64,000 nucleotides of DNA from Solimicrobium silvestre (lineage in GTDB: Bacteria; Pseudomonadota; Gammaproteobacteria; Burkholderiales; Burkholderiaceae_D): NCBI RefSeq assembly GCF_002976435.1, contig NZ_PUGF01000011.1, positions 104,121 through 168,120 of the forward strand, read 5' to 3'. Of this stretch, positions 56,206 through 64,000 are shown piece by piece; within the stretch, counting starts at the first letter, position 1, and the number at the start of each line of letters is the position of its first letter. Made by a program: the position numbers and the translations under genes. The notes beneath the pieces are model-generated. The model ran no database searches. It worked only from the letters and a program-made list of their open reading frames with translations, and was not told the DNA's origin.

Positions 56206-58263
56206 TTAGCTAACCCGCATTCCAGGAACAGCACCCGGCCACGGTTCTAGAATATATAAGCCTGGATTGGCTTTTTCATCCGAGGCAGAAGCAGCTAAAA
56301 CCATGCCTTCGGAAACGCCAAACTTCATTTTACGTGGCGCTAAATTGGCGACCATTACCGTCAATTTACCGATTAACTGTTCTGGCTGATATGCGGATTT
56401 AATGCCGGAAAACACATTACGAGTGCGGCCATCGCCGATATCCAGCGTTAATTGCAAGAGCTTGGTAGAGCCTTCAACAGCGACGCAATCAATGATTTTG
56501 GCGATGCGCAAATCTATTTTGGTGAAATCATCGATGCTGATTTCTGCACTTAATTCTTCGATATTGGCGCTAGCTGCTTTTTCTGCGCTGTCTTCAGCCA
56601 CAGGTGCAGTCGGCGCATCAAACAATGCTTCAAAAATACTCGGTTCAACGCGTGTCAATAAATGTTGATACGGCTTAATCGTGTGACCATTTGGCAGTGT
56701 CGTCGCAACATCCGACCATTGCATCGGCGCGATATTGAGCCAGCTTTCGACTTGCGCAGCCACTTCTGGTAACACCGGTTTTAAATACAGCGTGAGAATG
56801 CGGAATGCTTCCAATAAGCGGCTGCAGACTTCTTGCAATGCGGCGTCGTTGGCGGGATCTTTAGCCAAAATCCACGGTTTGTTCGCGTCGACATAAGCGT
56901 TGATGATGTCGGCCTGCTCCATGATTGCGCGCAGTGCTTTACCATATTCACGACCTTCATATAACGCTTGAATTTCCGGTGCAATGCTACGGATGCTAGT
57001 TAAGAAACTGTCTGTGTCGGTGGCCCACAATGTATTTACCTGTCCATTAAAACGCTTGCTGATAAAACCTGCGGCGCGACTGGCGATATTGACAAATTTA
57101 CCGATTAAATCGGAGTTGATACGCGCAGTAAAATCTTCCGCGCTAAAGTCGATATCTTCTACTTTAGCGTTCAGTTTGGCGGCTAAATAATAGCGCAGCC
57201 ATTCTGGATTCATACCGATATCTAAATACTTTAATGGTGAAATTCCCGTGCCGCGTGATTTGGACATTTTTTCGCCAGATACGGTCACAAAGCCATGTGC
57301 GTAGACGCGATCCGGTGTTTTGTAGCCGGAGAATTTAAGCATGGCTGGCCAAAACAGCGTGTGGAAATAAGTAATGTCTTTACCGATGAAGTGAATTTGT
57401 TCGGTGGCTGGGTCAGCCATAAATGCATCAAAATCACGGCCGATTTTGTTGAAGTAGTTTTTCAGCGAAGCCAAATAACCGACTGGCGCATCTAGCCAGA
57501 CATAAAAATATTTACCAGGCTGGTCTGGGATTTCAATGCCAAAATAAGGCGCATCGCGGCTGATGTCCCAATCGCCCAAACCATCTTCGCCATCCAGCCA
57601 TTCACGAGCTTTGTTGGCGACTTCGGATTGCAAGCGGTTGCCATCAATTGCCCATTCGCGCAAAAATGCAACGCATTTTGGATCTGATAATTTAAAGAAA
57701 AAATGCTCGGACGATTTCATCACTGGCACAGCGCCAGTTAGTACGGAGTACGGGTTAATTAATTCGGTCGGTGAATAGACCGCGCTACAGACTTCGCATG
57801 AATCGCCGTATTGATCTTTGGCGTGACATTTAGGGCATTCGCCTTTGATGTAACGATCTGCCAAAAACATGTTTTTTACCGGATCGTAAAATTGTTCAAT
57901 CACTTTACTAGCGATGAAGCCGGCGGCTTTTAGTTTGCGGTAAATATCTTGGGATAATTCATGATTTTCTGCGCCATCGGTGGAATGCCAGTTATCAAAT
58001 GAGATGTGAAAACCATCTAAATATTGTTTGCGTCCCGATGCAATTTGCGCCACAAATTGTTGCGGTGTTAAGTTAGCTTTTTCCGCCGCGATCATGATCG
58101 GCGCGCCATGTGCATCATCTGCACAGACAAAATGCACTGCATTGCCCATCATTCGTTGATGGCGCACCCAAATATCAGCCTGGATATATTCCATAATGTG
58201 GCCCAGATGAAAGGCGGCGTTGGCGTAGGGTAGGGCAGTGGTGACGAACAGCTGGCGGGTCAT
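56206..58263 (-). CDS. metG: Methionyl-tRNA synthetase
   Basis: The 685-residue class I synthetase has HLGH in place of HIGH ([15 protein letters not shown]), zinc-knuckle cysteines CPKC and CEVC (about residues 146-162), KMSKS (about 331) and a C-terminal EMAPII-type tRNA-binding domain (about 575-685, [12 protein letters not shown]). It charges tRNA-Met for initiation and elongation. The leader is about 20 nt with no Shine-Dalgarno sequence. It is divergent from apbC, the conserved arrangement in many proteobacteria. Confidence 0.97.
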   Translation of the reverse strand: MTRQLFVTTALPYANAAFHLGHIMEYIQADIWVRHQRMMGNAVHFVCADDAHGAPIMIAAEKANLTPQQFVAQIASGRKQYLDGFHISFDNWHSTDGAENHELSQDIYRKLKAAGFIASKVIEQFYDPVKNMFLADRYIKGECPKCHAKDQYGDSCEVCSAVYSPTELINPYSVLTGAVPVMKSSEHFFFKLSDPKCVAFLREWAIDGNRLQSEVANKAREWLDGEDGLGDWDISRDAPYFGIEIPDQPGKYFYVWLDAPVGYLASLKNYFNKIGRDFDAFMADPATEQIHFIGKDITYFHTLFWPAMLKFSGYKTPDRVYAHGFVTVSGEKMSKSRGTGISPLKYLDIGMNPEWLRYYLAAKLNAKVEDIDFSAEDFTARINSDLIGKFVNIASRAAGFISKRFNGQVNTLWATDTDSFLTSIRSIAPEIQALYEGREYGKALRAIMEQADIINAYVDANKPWILAKDPANDAALQEVCSRLLEAFRILTLYLKPVLPEVAAQVESWLNIAPMQWSDVATTLPNGHTIKPYQHLLTRVEPSIFEALFDAPTAPVAEDSAEKAASANIEELSAEISIDDFTKIDLRIAKIIDCVAVEGSTKLLQLTLDIGDGRTRNVFSGIKSAYQPEQLIGKLTVMVANLAPRKMKFGVSEGMVLAASASDEKANPGLYILEPWPGAVPGMRVS

Positions 58264-58292
58264 AGTTGTCGATGCGAAAAAGTAAAAACGCT

Positions 58293-58321
58293 ATTCTAAC
58301 AGGTGAAAACGTGGCTGTTAA
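58293..58321 (-). promoter_or_regulatory. Sigma-70 promoter of metG
   Basis: On the minus strand TTAACA (58321-58316), a 17-nt spacer and TAGAAT (58298-58293) followed by AGCG. This is the best complete member of the shared -10/GCG promoter pattern. Confidence 0.6.
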
Positions 58322-58496
58322 ATCCATGTAGTTGACAAGAGAGCCTTGGTTTTGTAGAAAAGATAATGCGATGCATAGTTGAAATGCGTTGTCCTTGATA
58401 TTTATTTCGCGCAAAATTCACCCAGACCTTCCAAATCATCCAAACATTAACTGGAACAAGCCTGCTAGACTGCTGCCATTATTTACGGAGAAAACC

Positions 58497-59585
58497 ATGA
58501 GCGTGACAGAAAACCATATTAAATCCGCTTTAAGTCTAGTGATTGATCCCAACACCAACAAAGACTTAATATCGTCAAAATCAGTTAAAAACATTCAACT
58601 GCATGGTTCTGATGTTAGTTTGGATGTGGAGCTGGGTTACCCCGCCAGCAGCCAGTTCGACTTGATACGTGCCAATGTCGCTGAGGCGATTTTGGCCTTG
58701 GACGGCGTGGCGGCGGTGAATGTGAATGTGTCCAGCAAAATTGTGGCGCATTCGGTACAGCGCGGCATTAAATTGATGTCGAATGTTAAAAATATTATCG
58801 CGGTGGCGTCAGGTAAAGGCGGCGTAGGTAAATCAACCACGGCGGTTAATCTGGCGCTGGCGCTGAGCGCTGAAGGTGCGCGGGTAGGGATTTTGGATGC
58901 CGATATTTATGGCCCATCGCTACCGATGATGATGGGTATTGAAGGCCGGCCTGAAAGCTTGGACGGCAAAACCATGGAGCCTCTAGAAAATCACGGCATA
59001 CAAGTATCGTCGATTGGTTTCATGATTGATCCGGCTGAACCAATGGTGTGGCGCGGCCCGATGGTGACGCAGGCGTTAGTGCAACTGCTGGAGCAAACTA
59101 ACTGGCGTGAACTGGATTATTTGATTATTGATATGCCTCCAGGTACCGGCGATGTGCAATTAACCTTGTCGCAAAAAGTGCCGGTAACCGGCGCGGTGAT
59201 TGTGACTACGCCGCAAGATATTGCCTTGCTCGATGCACGTAAAGGCTTAAAAATGTTTGAAAAAGTCGGGATTCCGATTTTGGGCATTGTCGAAAATATG
59301 AGCACGCATATCTGTTCCAATTGCGGTCATCAAGAAGCGATTTTTGGTGCCGGTGGCGGTGAAAAAATGTGCGCCGAATATGGAGTTGAGTTACTGGCGT
59401 CGATGCCGCTGACCATGACTATTCGTGAGCAGGCCGATTCAGGGCGGCCGACGGTGGTGGCTGATCCAACTGGTGTAGTAACTGCGTTATATAAAGAAAT
59501 TGCCCGCAAAGTAGCGATTAAGGTGGCTGAAAAAGCTAAGGACATGAGTAGTAAATTCCCTACTATTACTGTGCAAAATACGTAA
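58497..59585 (+). CDS. apbC: Iron-sulfur cluster carrier protein ApbC (Mrp)
   Basis: 362 residues from ATG at 58497 (GGAG 7 nt upstream); the frame is open further 5' but the family starts here. An N-terminal MIP18-like domain (about 1-85) precedes the ParA-type ATPase with deviant Walker A SGKGGVGKST (about residue 105), DADIYGPSLPMM and the cluster-binding C273xxC276 in HICSNCGH. It assembles and transfers [4Fe-4S] clusters. Divergent from metG. Confidence 0.95.
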   Translation: MSVTENHIKSALSLVIDPNTNKDLISSKSVKNIQLHGSDVSLDVELGYPASSQFDLIRANVAEAILALDGVAAVNVNVSSKIVAHSVQRGIKLMSNVKNIIAVASGKGGVGKSTTAVNLALALSAEGARVGILDADIYGPSLPMMMGIEGRPESLDGKTMEPLENHGIQVSSIGFMIDPAEPMVWRGPMVTQALVQLLEQTNWRELDYLIIDMPPGTGDVQLTLSQKVPVTGAVIVTTPQDIALLDARKGLKMFEKVGIPILGIVENMSTHICSNCGHQEAIFGAGGGEKMCAEYGVELLASMPLTMTIREQADSGRPTVVADPTGVVTALYKEIARKVAIKVAEKAKDMSSKFPTITVQNT

Positions 59586-59764
59586 TTTAGTTTTGAGTTG
59601 AGTATATGTAGGTATATGTATTGAAATGCAATGTTTTTAATATTAAATTACCTTGGTGATTAAATTTTGTGGCGTGGTCTTGCGTGTGGGTAATTAAGCA
59701 CCATATGTGCCTGAGCGCAAAAAACGAGTATCAAAACGAATACAAAAAACTCGGCGGCATCCTG

Positions 59765-59850
59765 ATTCGACGGCTTTATGTCGAATTTAGAGTTGTACAT
59801 GGTAGAATCGCGGGTTGAGTTGGTGGTGGTTTTTGTGCCAACTCGCTCCG
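59765..59850 (+). promoter_or_regulatory. secA leader: -10 box and hairpins
   Basis: A hairpin ATTCGAC (59765-59771)/GTCGAAT (59780-59786) precedes TAGAAT-CGCG (59803-59808). The expected leader of about 70 nt contains GAGTTGG/CCAACTC, a 7-bp stem around 59817-59846. No SecM-like leader gene is visible. The rest of the 59586-59884 gap has nothing recognisable except short GTATATGTA direct repeats near 59605-59622. Confidence 0.4.
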
Positions 59851-59884
59851 GTTATTTTTTAAATCTCACTCATTCATTAATCGC

Positions 59885-62635
59885 ATGTCCATACTGACCC
59901 AGATTTTCGGTAGCCGTAACCAACGTCTATTGAAGCAATACCAAAGCACTGTGCGTGTGATCAATGCGCTGGAACCAGTTTTAGAAGCCTTGTCGGATAC
60001 CGAATTAAAGGCTAAAACTGCCGAATTCAAAGCTCGCATCGAGCAAGGTTCAACCTTAGATCAGCTGTTGCCTGAAGCATTTGCCGTGTGCCGTGAAGCG
60101 AGCAAGCGTGCCCTGAAGATGCGCCATTTTGACGTGCAGCTGATTGGCGGCATGGTTCTGCATTACGGGAAAATCGCCGAAATGGGCACCGGCGAAGGTA
60201 AAACGTTGATGGCAACTTTGCCTGCCTATTTAAATGCCTTGTCCGGCAAAGGCGTGCACGTAGTGACGGTGAATGATTATTTGGCACAGCGTGACGCCGA
60301 ATGGATGGATCAGTTATATAGCTGGTTGGGTTTAACCACCGGCGTTAACTTGTCGCAAATGGATCACGACACCAAACAAGCTGCGTATGCTGCCGATATT
60401 ACTTACGGTACCAATAATGAATTCGGCTTTGATTACCTGCGCGACAATATGGTGTACGAAGCCAGCGAACGGGTGCAGCGCCCCCTGAATTTTGCGGTGG
60501 TGGATGAAGTGGATTCGATTTTGATCGATGAAGCGCGTACCCCGCTGATTATTTCTGGTCAGGCTGAAAATCACACCGACCTGTATTACAAAATCAATGA
60601 AGTCCCTAAATTATTAACCTTGCAAATCGGCGATGAAACGCCGGATGGCAAAGGTAAAGTAGATGTACCGGGCGATTACACTAAAGATGAAAAATCGCAC
60701 CAGGTTTTATTGACCGAAGCCGGTCATGAACGTGCGGAACAAATCTTGACGCAAATGGGATTGTTACCGGAAGGCGCATCGTTATATGACGCAGCCAACA
60801 TTACCCTGATCCATCATTTATACGCCGCCTTACGTGCCCACGCTTTGTATTTTAAAGACCAGCATTATGTAGTGCAAAATAATGAAGTGGTGATTGTTGA
60901 TGAATTCACCGGTCGTTTAATGACAGGTCGCCGTTGGTCAGAAGGCTTGCATCAAGCGGTTGAGGCTAAAGAAGGCGTGAAGATTCAAAATGAGAATCAA
61001 ACCTTAGCGTCGATCACATTCCAGAATTACTTCCGTATGTATACCCGTTTGTCCGGTATGACCGGAACAGCGGACACCGAAGCCTACGAATTCCAGGAAA
61101 TTTATAAACTTGAAACCGTTGTTGTGCCGCCAAACCGGCCTTCAAAGCGAGTTGATCGTCAAGATCAGGTTTATAAGTCGTCGGAAGAAAAATACAATGC
61201 GATGTTAATCGACATTAAAGACTGCTGTGAACGCGGTCAGCCAGTGTTGGTGGGAACAACTTCGATTGAAAATTCGGAATTATTGTCCGGTATTTTGACC
61301 AAAGCCAAATTGGCGCATAACGTTCTGAATGCGAAGCAACATGCGCGTGAAGCAGAAATTATTGCCCAGGCTGGTCGTCCTAAAATGATTACCATCGCCA
61401 CCAATATGGCGGGTCGTGGTACTGACATTGTGTTGGGCGGAAATGTTGAAAAACAAATTCAGTTAATTGAAGCCAATCCAGATTTAAGCGAAGGCCAAAA
61501 GCAGCAGCAATCACAAAAATTACGTGACGAATGGCAGTCATTGCATGACCACGTAGTGGCAGCTGGCGGTTTGCATATTGTCGGCACTGAACGTCATGAA
61601 TCACGCCGTGTAGATAATCAGTTGCGTGGCCGTTCAGGACGCCAGGGCGATCCAGGTTCATCGCGTTTTTATCTATGCCTGGATGACTCTTTGCTGCGCA
61701 TTTTTGCTGGCGACCGGGTACGTGCAATTATGGACCGGCTAAAAATGCCGGAAGGCGAACCAATTGAAGCCGGTATCGTTTCGCGCTCCATCGAATCAGC
61801 ACAGCGTAAAGTAGAAGCCCGTAACTTTGACATTCGTAAACAATTGTTGGAGTACGACGATGTTTCTAACGATCAGCGCAAAGTAATCTACCAGCAGCGT
61901 AATGAATTATTGGAAACCACTGATATTTCAGAAATGATCGCTTCGTTGCGCGGTGCAGTATTCCATGACATCGTGCGGACTTACGTGCCAGCAGAATCGG
62001 TAGAAGAACAGTGGGATGTAAAAGCACTGGAAGCTACGTTGGCGACGGAGTGGCAGTTGGATTTGCCGCTTCAGCAAATGCTGAAAGACGAACCGGATCT
62101 GACTGACGAAGATTTGCTTGAAAAAGTGCAAGCTGCAGCGAATCAGGTATATGACGCAAAAATAGCGATTGTTGGACGTGAGTCATTCGGTCGTTTCGAG
62201 CGCAGCGTGACCTTGCAAAGCGTGGATACGCATTGGCGTGAACATTTAGCGGCATTAGATCATTTGCGTCAGGGGATACATCTGCGCGGTTACGCACAGA
62301 AAAATCCTAAGCAAGAATACAAACGTGAGTCGTTTGAATTGTTTGCCCAGATGTTGGAAATGATTAAAAACGATGTTACCAAAACGGTGATGGTAGTACG
62401 TATTCAATCGCGTGAAGAGATCGAAGCTGTCGAACCAGATCAACTCGCTAATGTGCATTATCAGCATGCTGACTTTGACGCTAATGCAGCGCCGGAAGAG
62501 TTGTTTTCACCGACTGCCGAACCGGAAGATCATAACCAGCCGCATGTTAATCACGCTTTAAAAGTGGGACGTAACGATCCTTGCCCATGTGGTAGTGGCC
62601 GGAAGTTTAAAATGTGTCATGGTCGCTTAGCGTAA
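59885..62635 (+). CDS. secA: Preprotein translocase ATPase SecA
   Basis: The 916-residue motor protein has Walker A GEGKT (about residue 103-107), the helicase-like [28 protein letters not shown] and [18 protein letters not shown], a scaffold/wing region, and a C-terminal zinc finger [14 protein letters not shown] that binds SecB. It drives secretory proteins through SecYEG. Length and domain order are standard. It is followed by a strong terminator. Confidence 0.98.
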   Translation: MSILTQIFGSRNQRLLKQYQSTVRVINALEPVLEALSDTELKAKTAEFKARIEQGSTLDQLLPEAFAVCREASKRALKMRHFDVQLIGGMVLHYGKIAEMGTGEGKTLMATLPAYLNALSGKGVHVVTVNDYLAQRDAEWMDQLYSWLGLTTGVNLSQMDHDTKQAAYAADITYGTNNEFGFDYLRDNMVYEASERVQRPLNFAVVDEVDSILIDEARTPLIISGQAENHTDLYYKINEVPKLLTLQIGDETPDGKGKVDVPGDYTKDEKSHQVLLTEAGHERAEQILTQMGLLPEGASLYDAANITLIHHLYAALRAHALYFKDQHYVVQNNEVVIVDEFTGRLMTGRRWSEGLHQAVEAKEGVKIQNENQTLASITFQNYFRMYTRLSGMTGTADTEAYEFQEIYKLETVVVPPNRPSKRVDRQDQVYKSSEEKYNAMLIDIKDCCERGQPVLVGTTSIENSELLSGILTKAKLAHNVLNAKQHAREAEIIAQAGRPKMITIATNMAGRGTDIVLGGNVEKQIQLIEANPDLSEGQKQQQSQKLRDEWQSLHDHVVAAGGLHIVGTERHESRRVDNQLRGRSGRQGDPGSSRFYLCLDDSLLRIFAGDRVRAIMDRLKMPEGEPIEAGIVSRSIESAQRKVEARNFDIRKQLLEYDDVSNDQRKVIYQQRNELLETTDISEMIASLRGAVFHDIVRTYVPAESVEEQWDVKALEATLATEWQLDLPLQQMLKDEPDLTDEDLLEKVQAAANQVYDAKIAIVGRESFGRFERSVTLQSVDTHWREHLAALDHLRQGIHLRGYAQKNPKQEYKRESFELFAQMLEMIKNDVTKTVMVVRIQSREEIEAVEPDQLANVHYQHADFDANAAPEELFSPTAEPEDHNQPHVNHALKVGRNDPCPCGSGRKFKMCHGRLA

Positions 62636-62657
62636 GCTGAGTTAGTTGGTGTTAAAT

Positions 62658-62690
62658 AAAAAAGGGACTGTGTGTCCCTTTTTTGTTTTT
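62658..62690 (+). terminator. Rho-independent terminator of secA
   Basis: AAAAAAGGGAC (62658-62668) pairs with GTCCCTTTTTT (62674-62684), followed by GTTTTT. Confidence 0.9.
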
Positions 62691-62716
62691 AAAACTTATT
62701 TTTAAAGAGTTATTTC

Positions 62717-63607
62717 GTGTCTCATTTTGCTTTTTTTCTGGTTATTCTTGCAGGGTTTATTCACGCAATGTGGAACATCGCAGCTAAAAAAGCTGGCGGT
62801 GATGCGCGTTTTGCCTGTCTTTCTAACCTAATCCTGATGGTGGTTTGGGCGCCAGTTGGTATTTACTTTGGTTGGGATGTTGTGCCTGATTGGGGCTGGA
62901 AAGAATGGAGTTTTATTGTAGCTAGTGGCGTATTGCATGGCTTATATTTTGTTACTTTACTTCGTGGTTATCGGAAGTCAGAGTTAACGGTGGTCTATCC
63001 CATGGCGCGCGGGTTTGCGCCTTTAATTTCTTCTTTTGCTGCGCTATTTTTGTTGGGTGAGCAAATTTCGCTATTTGGCGTGTTGGGAATTCTTGCTGTT
63101 GTTGGTGGCGTGTTTTTGATTGCCGGTGGGCCTAAGATATTCCGCGCTGTCTTGGCAGGATCGGGAGCAGAGTCGCAGCGCAAACGGATTCATAAGGGGA
63201 TTTATTATGGCTTGCTAACCGGGATTTTTATCGCCGCGTATACCGTGTTAGATGGCTATGCGGTGAAGGTGTTATTGCTGGCACCTGTGTTGCTTTATTA
63301 TTTCTGTAATTTTTTTCAGGTGGCATTTTTGTTGCCTGCTTTGTGGCGTAATCAGTACTCTACGATAGTGTCGTGGCGTTCTCAATGGAAGTACGCTTTG
63401 ATTGTTGCCGTTGTTAGCCCAATTTCTTATGTGTTGGTGTTGTATGCAATGCAAATTGCACCGCTTAGCCATGTTGCGCCTGCGAGGGAAGTTTCTATGT
63501 TGTTTGCTGCGTTGATTGGGGGGCGGTTGTTGGGGGAGGGGGATCGGGTTATTCGGATAGTGGGGGCGGTGTTTATTGCAGGTGGGGTGATTGCATTGGG
63601 AATTTGA
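62717..63607 (+). CDS. EamA/DMT superfamily transporter
   Basis: 296 residues with ten predicted helices in two EamA repeats (GFIHAMWNIAAKKAG near the start; VYPMARGFAPLISSFAALFLLGE near residue 95; a matching APAREVSMLFAALIGGRLLGEG near 255). Members export amino acids, sugars or other metabolites; the substrate is unknown. The start is GTG at 62717 with AAAGAG about 7 nt upstream. It stands between the secA terminator and repeat B. Confidence 0.88.
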   Translation: MSHFAFFLVILAGFIHAMWNIAAKKAGGDARFACLSNLILMVVWAPVGIYFGWDVVPDWGWKEWSFIVASGVLHGLYFVTLLRGYRKSELTVVYPMARGFAPLISSFAALFLLGEQISLFGVLGILAVVGGVFLIAGGPKIFRAVLAGSGAESQRKRIHKGIYYGLLTGIFIAAYTVLDGYAVKVLLLAPVLLYYFCNFFQVAFLLPALWRNQYSTIVSWRSQWKYALIVAVVSPISYVLVLYAMQIAPLSHVAPAREVSMLFAALIGGRLLGEGDRVIRIVGAVFIAGGVIALGI

Positions 63608-63671
63608 ATTTATTGAAGTTTGTAAGTATTTTTTAGTGATGGCTAATACACGGCGCTGATTGAAGTTTGTA

Positions 63672-63872
63672 TGTGTTGTTGTTGCTTTTGACGTTGTAGT
63701 TGTTTTTGACCTACCCCCACTTCTAGTTCGGCCGGTTTTTCAGCGGGAAAATGGATAAGAAAGGTTCGTTGTTTGAGCGTAGCGAGTTTCGAACTTTTCC
63801 CATTTTTCCGCTGAAAAATCGGGGTTTCCGAAATAGCGTGGTCGCCTTTTTTTGCTTACTTTTTTTGGCGAC
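63672..63872 (+). repeat. Structured intergenic repeat, copy B (folds on the plus strand), apparently interrupted by an IS
   Basis: Inverted relative to copy A at 6721-6980. Tandem GTTG/CTTTTGA-like units (63672-63709), the conserved CTACCCCCACTTCTAGTTCGG block, the main hairpin with arms 63732-63768 and 63790-63822, then the conserved TTTCCGAAATAGCGTGGTCGCC and the GTCGCC/GGCGAC stem ending at 63872. Homology to copy A stops there, where the IS481-like end begins. Confidence 0.85.
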
Positions 63873-63873
63873 G

Positions 63874-64000
63874 TGTATAGACGTGAGACATGGGTAACAC
63901 CTGTATCAGGACATAGGTAACACTATTGGGCATCAAGAATGATGTCCAATCGGAGCCGCCATTATGACCTGGAATACAGCCAATACTATGGACTTACGTT
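63874..64000 (+). mobile_element. Left end of an IS481-like insertion sequence (continues past the window)
   Basis: TGT at 63874 begins a terminus-like stretch with repeated GGTAACAC-type words (ATGGGTAACACCTG and ATAGGTAACACTA), followed by a transposase start. The TGT end and the N-terminal sequence of the downstream frame fit the IS481 family as I know it. The right end and target duplication are outside the window. Confidence 0.55.
63964..64000 (+). CDS. IS481-like transposase, N-terminal fragment
   Basis: ATG at 63964 followed by twelve codons (MTWNTANTMDLR) to the window end. The pattern M-x-W-N-x3-x-M resembles IS481-family transposase starts; GGAGCC lies about 9 nt upstream. Too short for more than a tentative family call. 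Confidence 0.45.
   Translation, partial: MTWNTANTMDLR

Noticed and set aside
59586..59884. SecM-like arrest peptide or small gene upstream of secA
   Set aside because: No open frame with a start, signal peptide and arrest-like end; only hairpins and a promoter were seen.

Overview
This window looks like a chromosomal segment of a beta-proteobacterium, most likely Burkholderiales of the Oxalobacteraceae type (inference from gene content and order). The evidence is purD-yebC / hemF-nadD-rsfS-rlmH-maf-rng on one strand, DUF3460-scpA-panC, a single-subunit cysI with DUF934, APS-type cysH, cysD and cysN under a divergent cysB, and the genes dnaE, msbA, metG, apbC/mrp and secA. Base composition is moderate. 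I saw no tRNA, rRNA, CRISPR array or prophage.

Layout. 1-7 kb: a membrane-anchored PAS-GGDEF signalling protein (cut at the left edge), an MDR dehydrogenase with a divergent LysR regulator, a TauE/SafE permease and an RhlE-type helicase, then a structured intergenic repeat (copy A). 7-14 kb: trhO, dnaE, an MsbA-type exporter and a GNAT acetyltransferase. 14-18.5 kb: a tightly overlapping leftward LPS cluster (O-antigen ligase, GT9, GT8, GT9). 18.7-26.3 kb: leftward housekeeping genes from yebC to rng. 26.6-31.6 kb: a GST-like protein, a secreted hypothetical gene with an in-frame amber codon near its end, psd and a DUF885 metallohydrolase. 31.9-40 kb: assimilatory sulfate reduction plus SUMT for siroheme, a TauE/SafE permease and CysB. 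40-45.4 kb: a methyltransferase, an exported probable beta-barrel, a FAH-family enzyme and a GntR/ABC operon. 45.5-52.2 kb: a less conserved stretch with a broken gene, a secreted esterase plus secreted amidohydrolase pair, and a leftward cluster (beta-barrel, two small membrane proteins, C39 peptidase) that looks like a decaying Fap-type export locus. 52.4-63.6 kb: panC, scpA, DUF3460, SulP, metG, apbC, secA and a DMT transporter. 63.7-64 kb: repeat copy B, inverted relative to A, apparently cut by an IS481-like element running off the window.

The most notable signal is the repeat pair A/B. The two copies differ in sequence, but the differences fall at paired positions of one long hairpin: five double compensatory changes plus several one-sided G.U-compatible changes. 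The wobble pattern also indicates which strand folds. A second pattern is a recurring -10 element, TARAAT followed by a GCG-containing discriminator, upstream of dnaE, metG, secA, yebC, DUF3460 and a TauE gene. For dnaE it lies so close to the start codon that the mRNA should be almost leaderless. A third is the set of in-frame stops (TAG, TAA, TGA) and a truncation in otherwise well-formed secreted or membrane genes at 27.7 kb and 50-52 kb.
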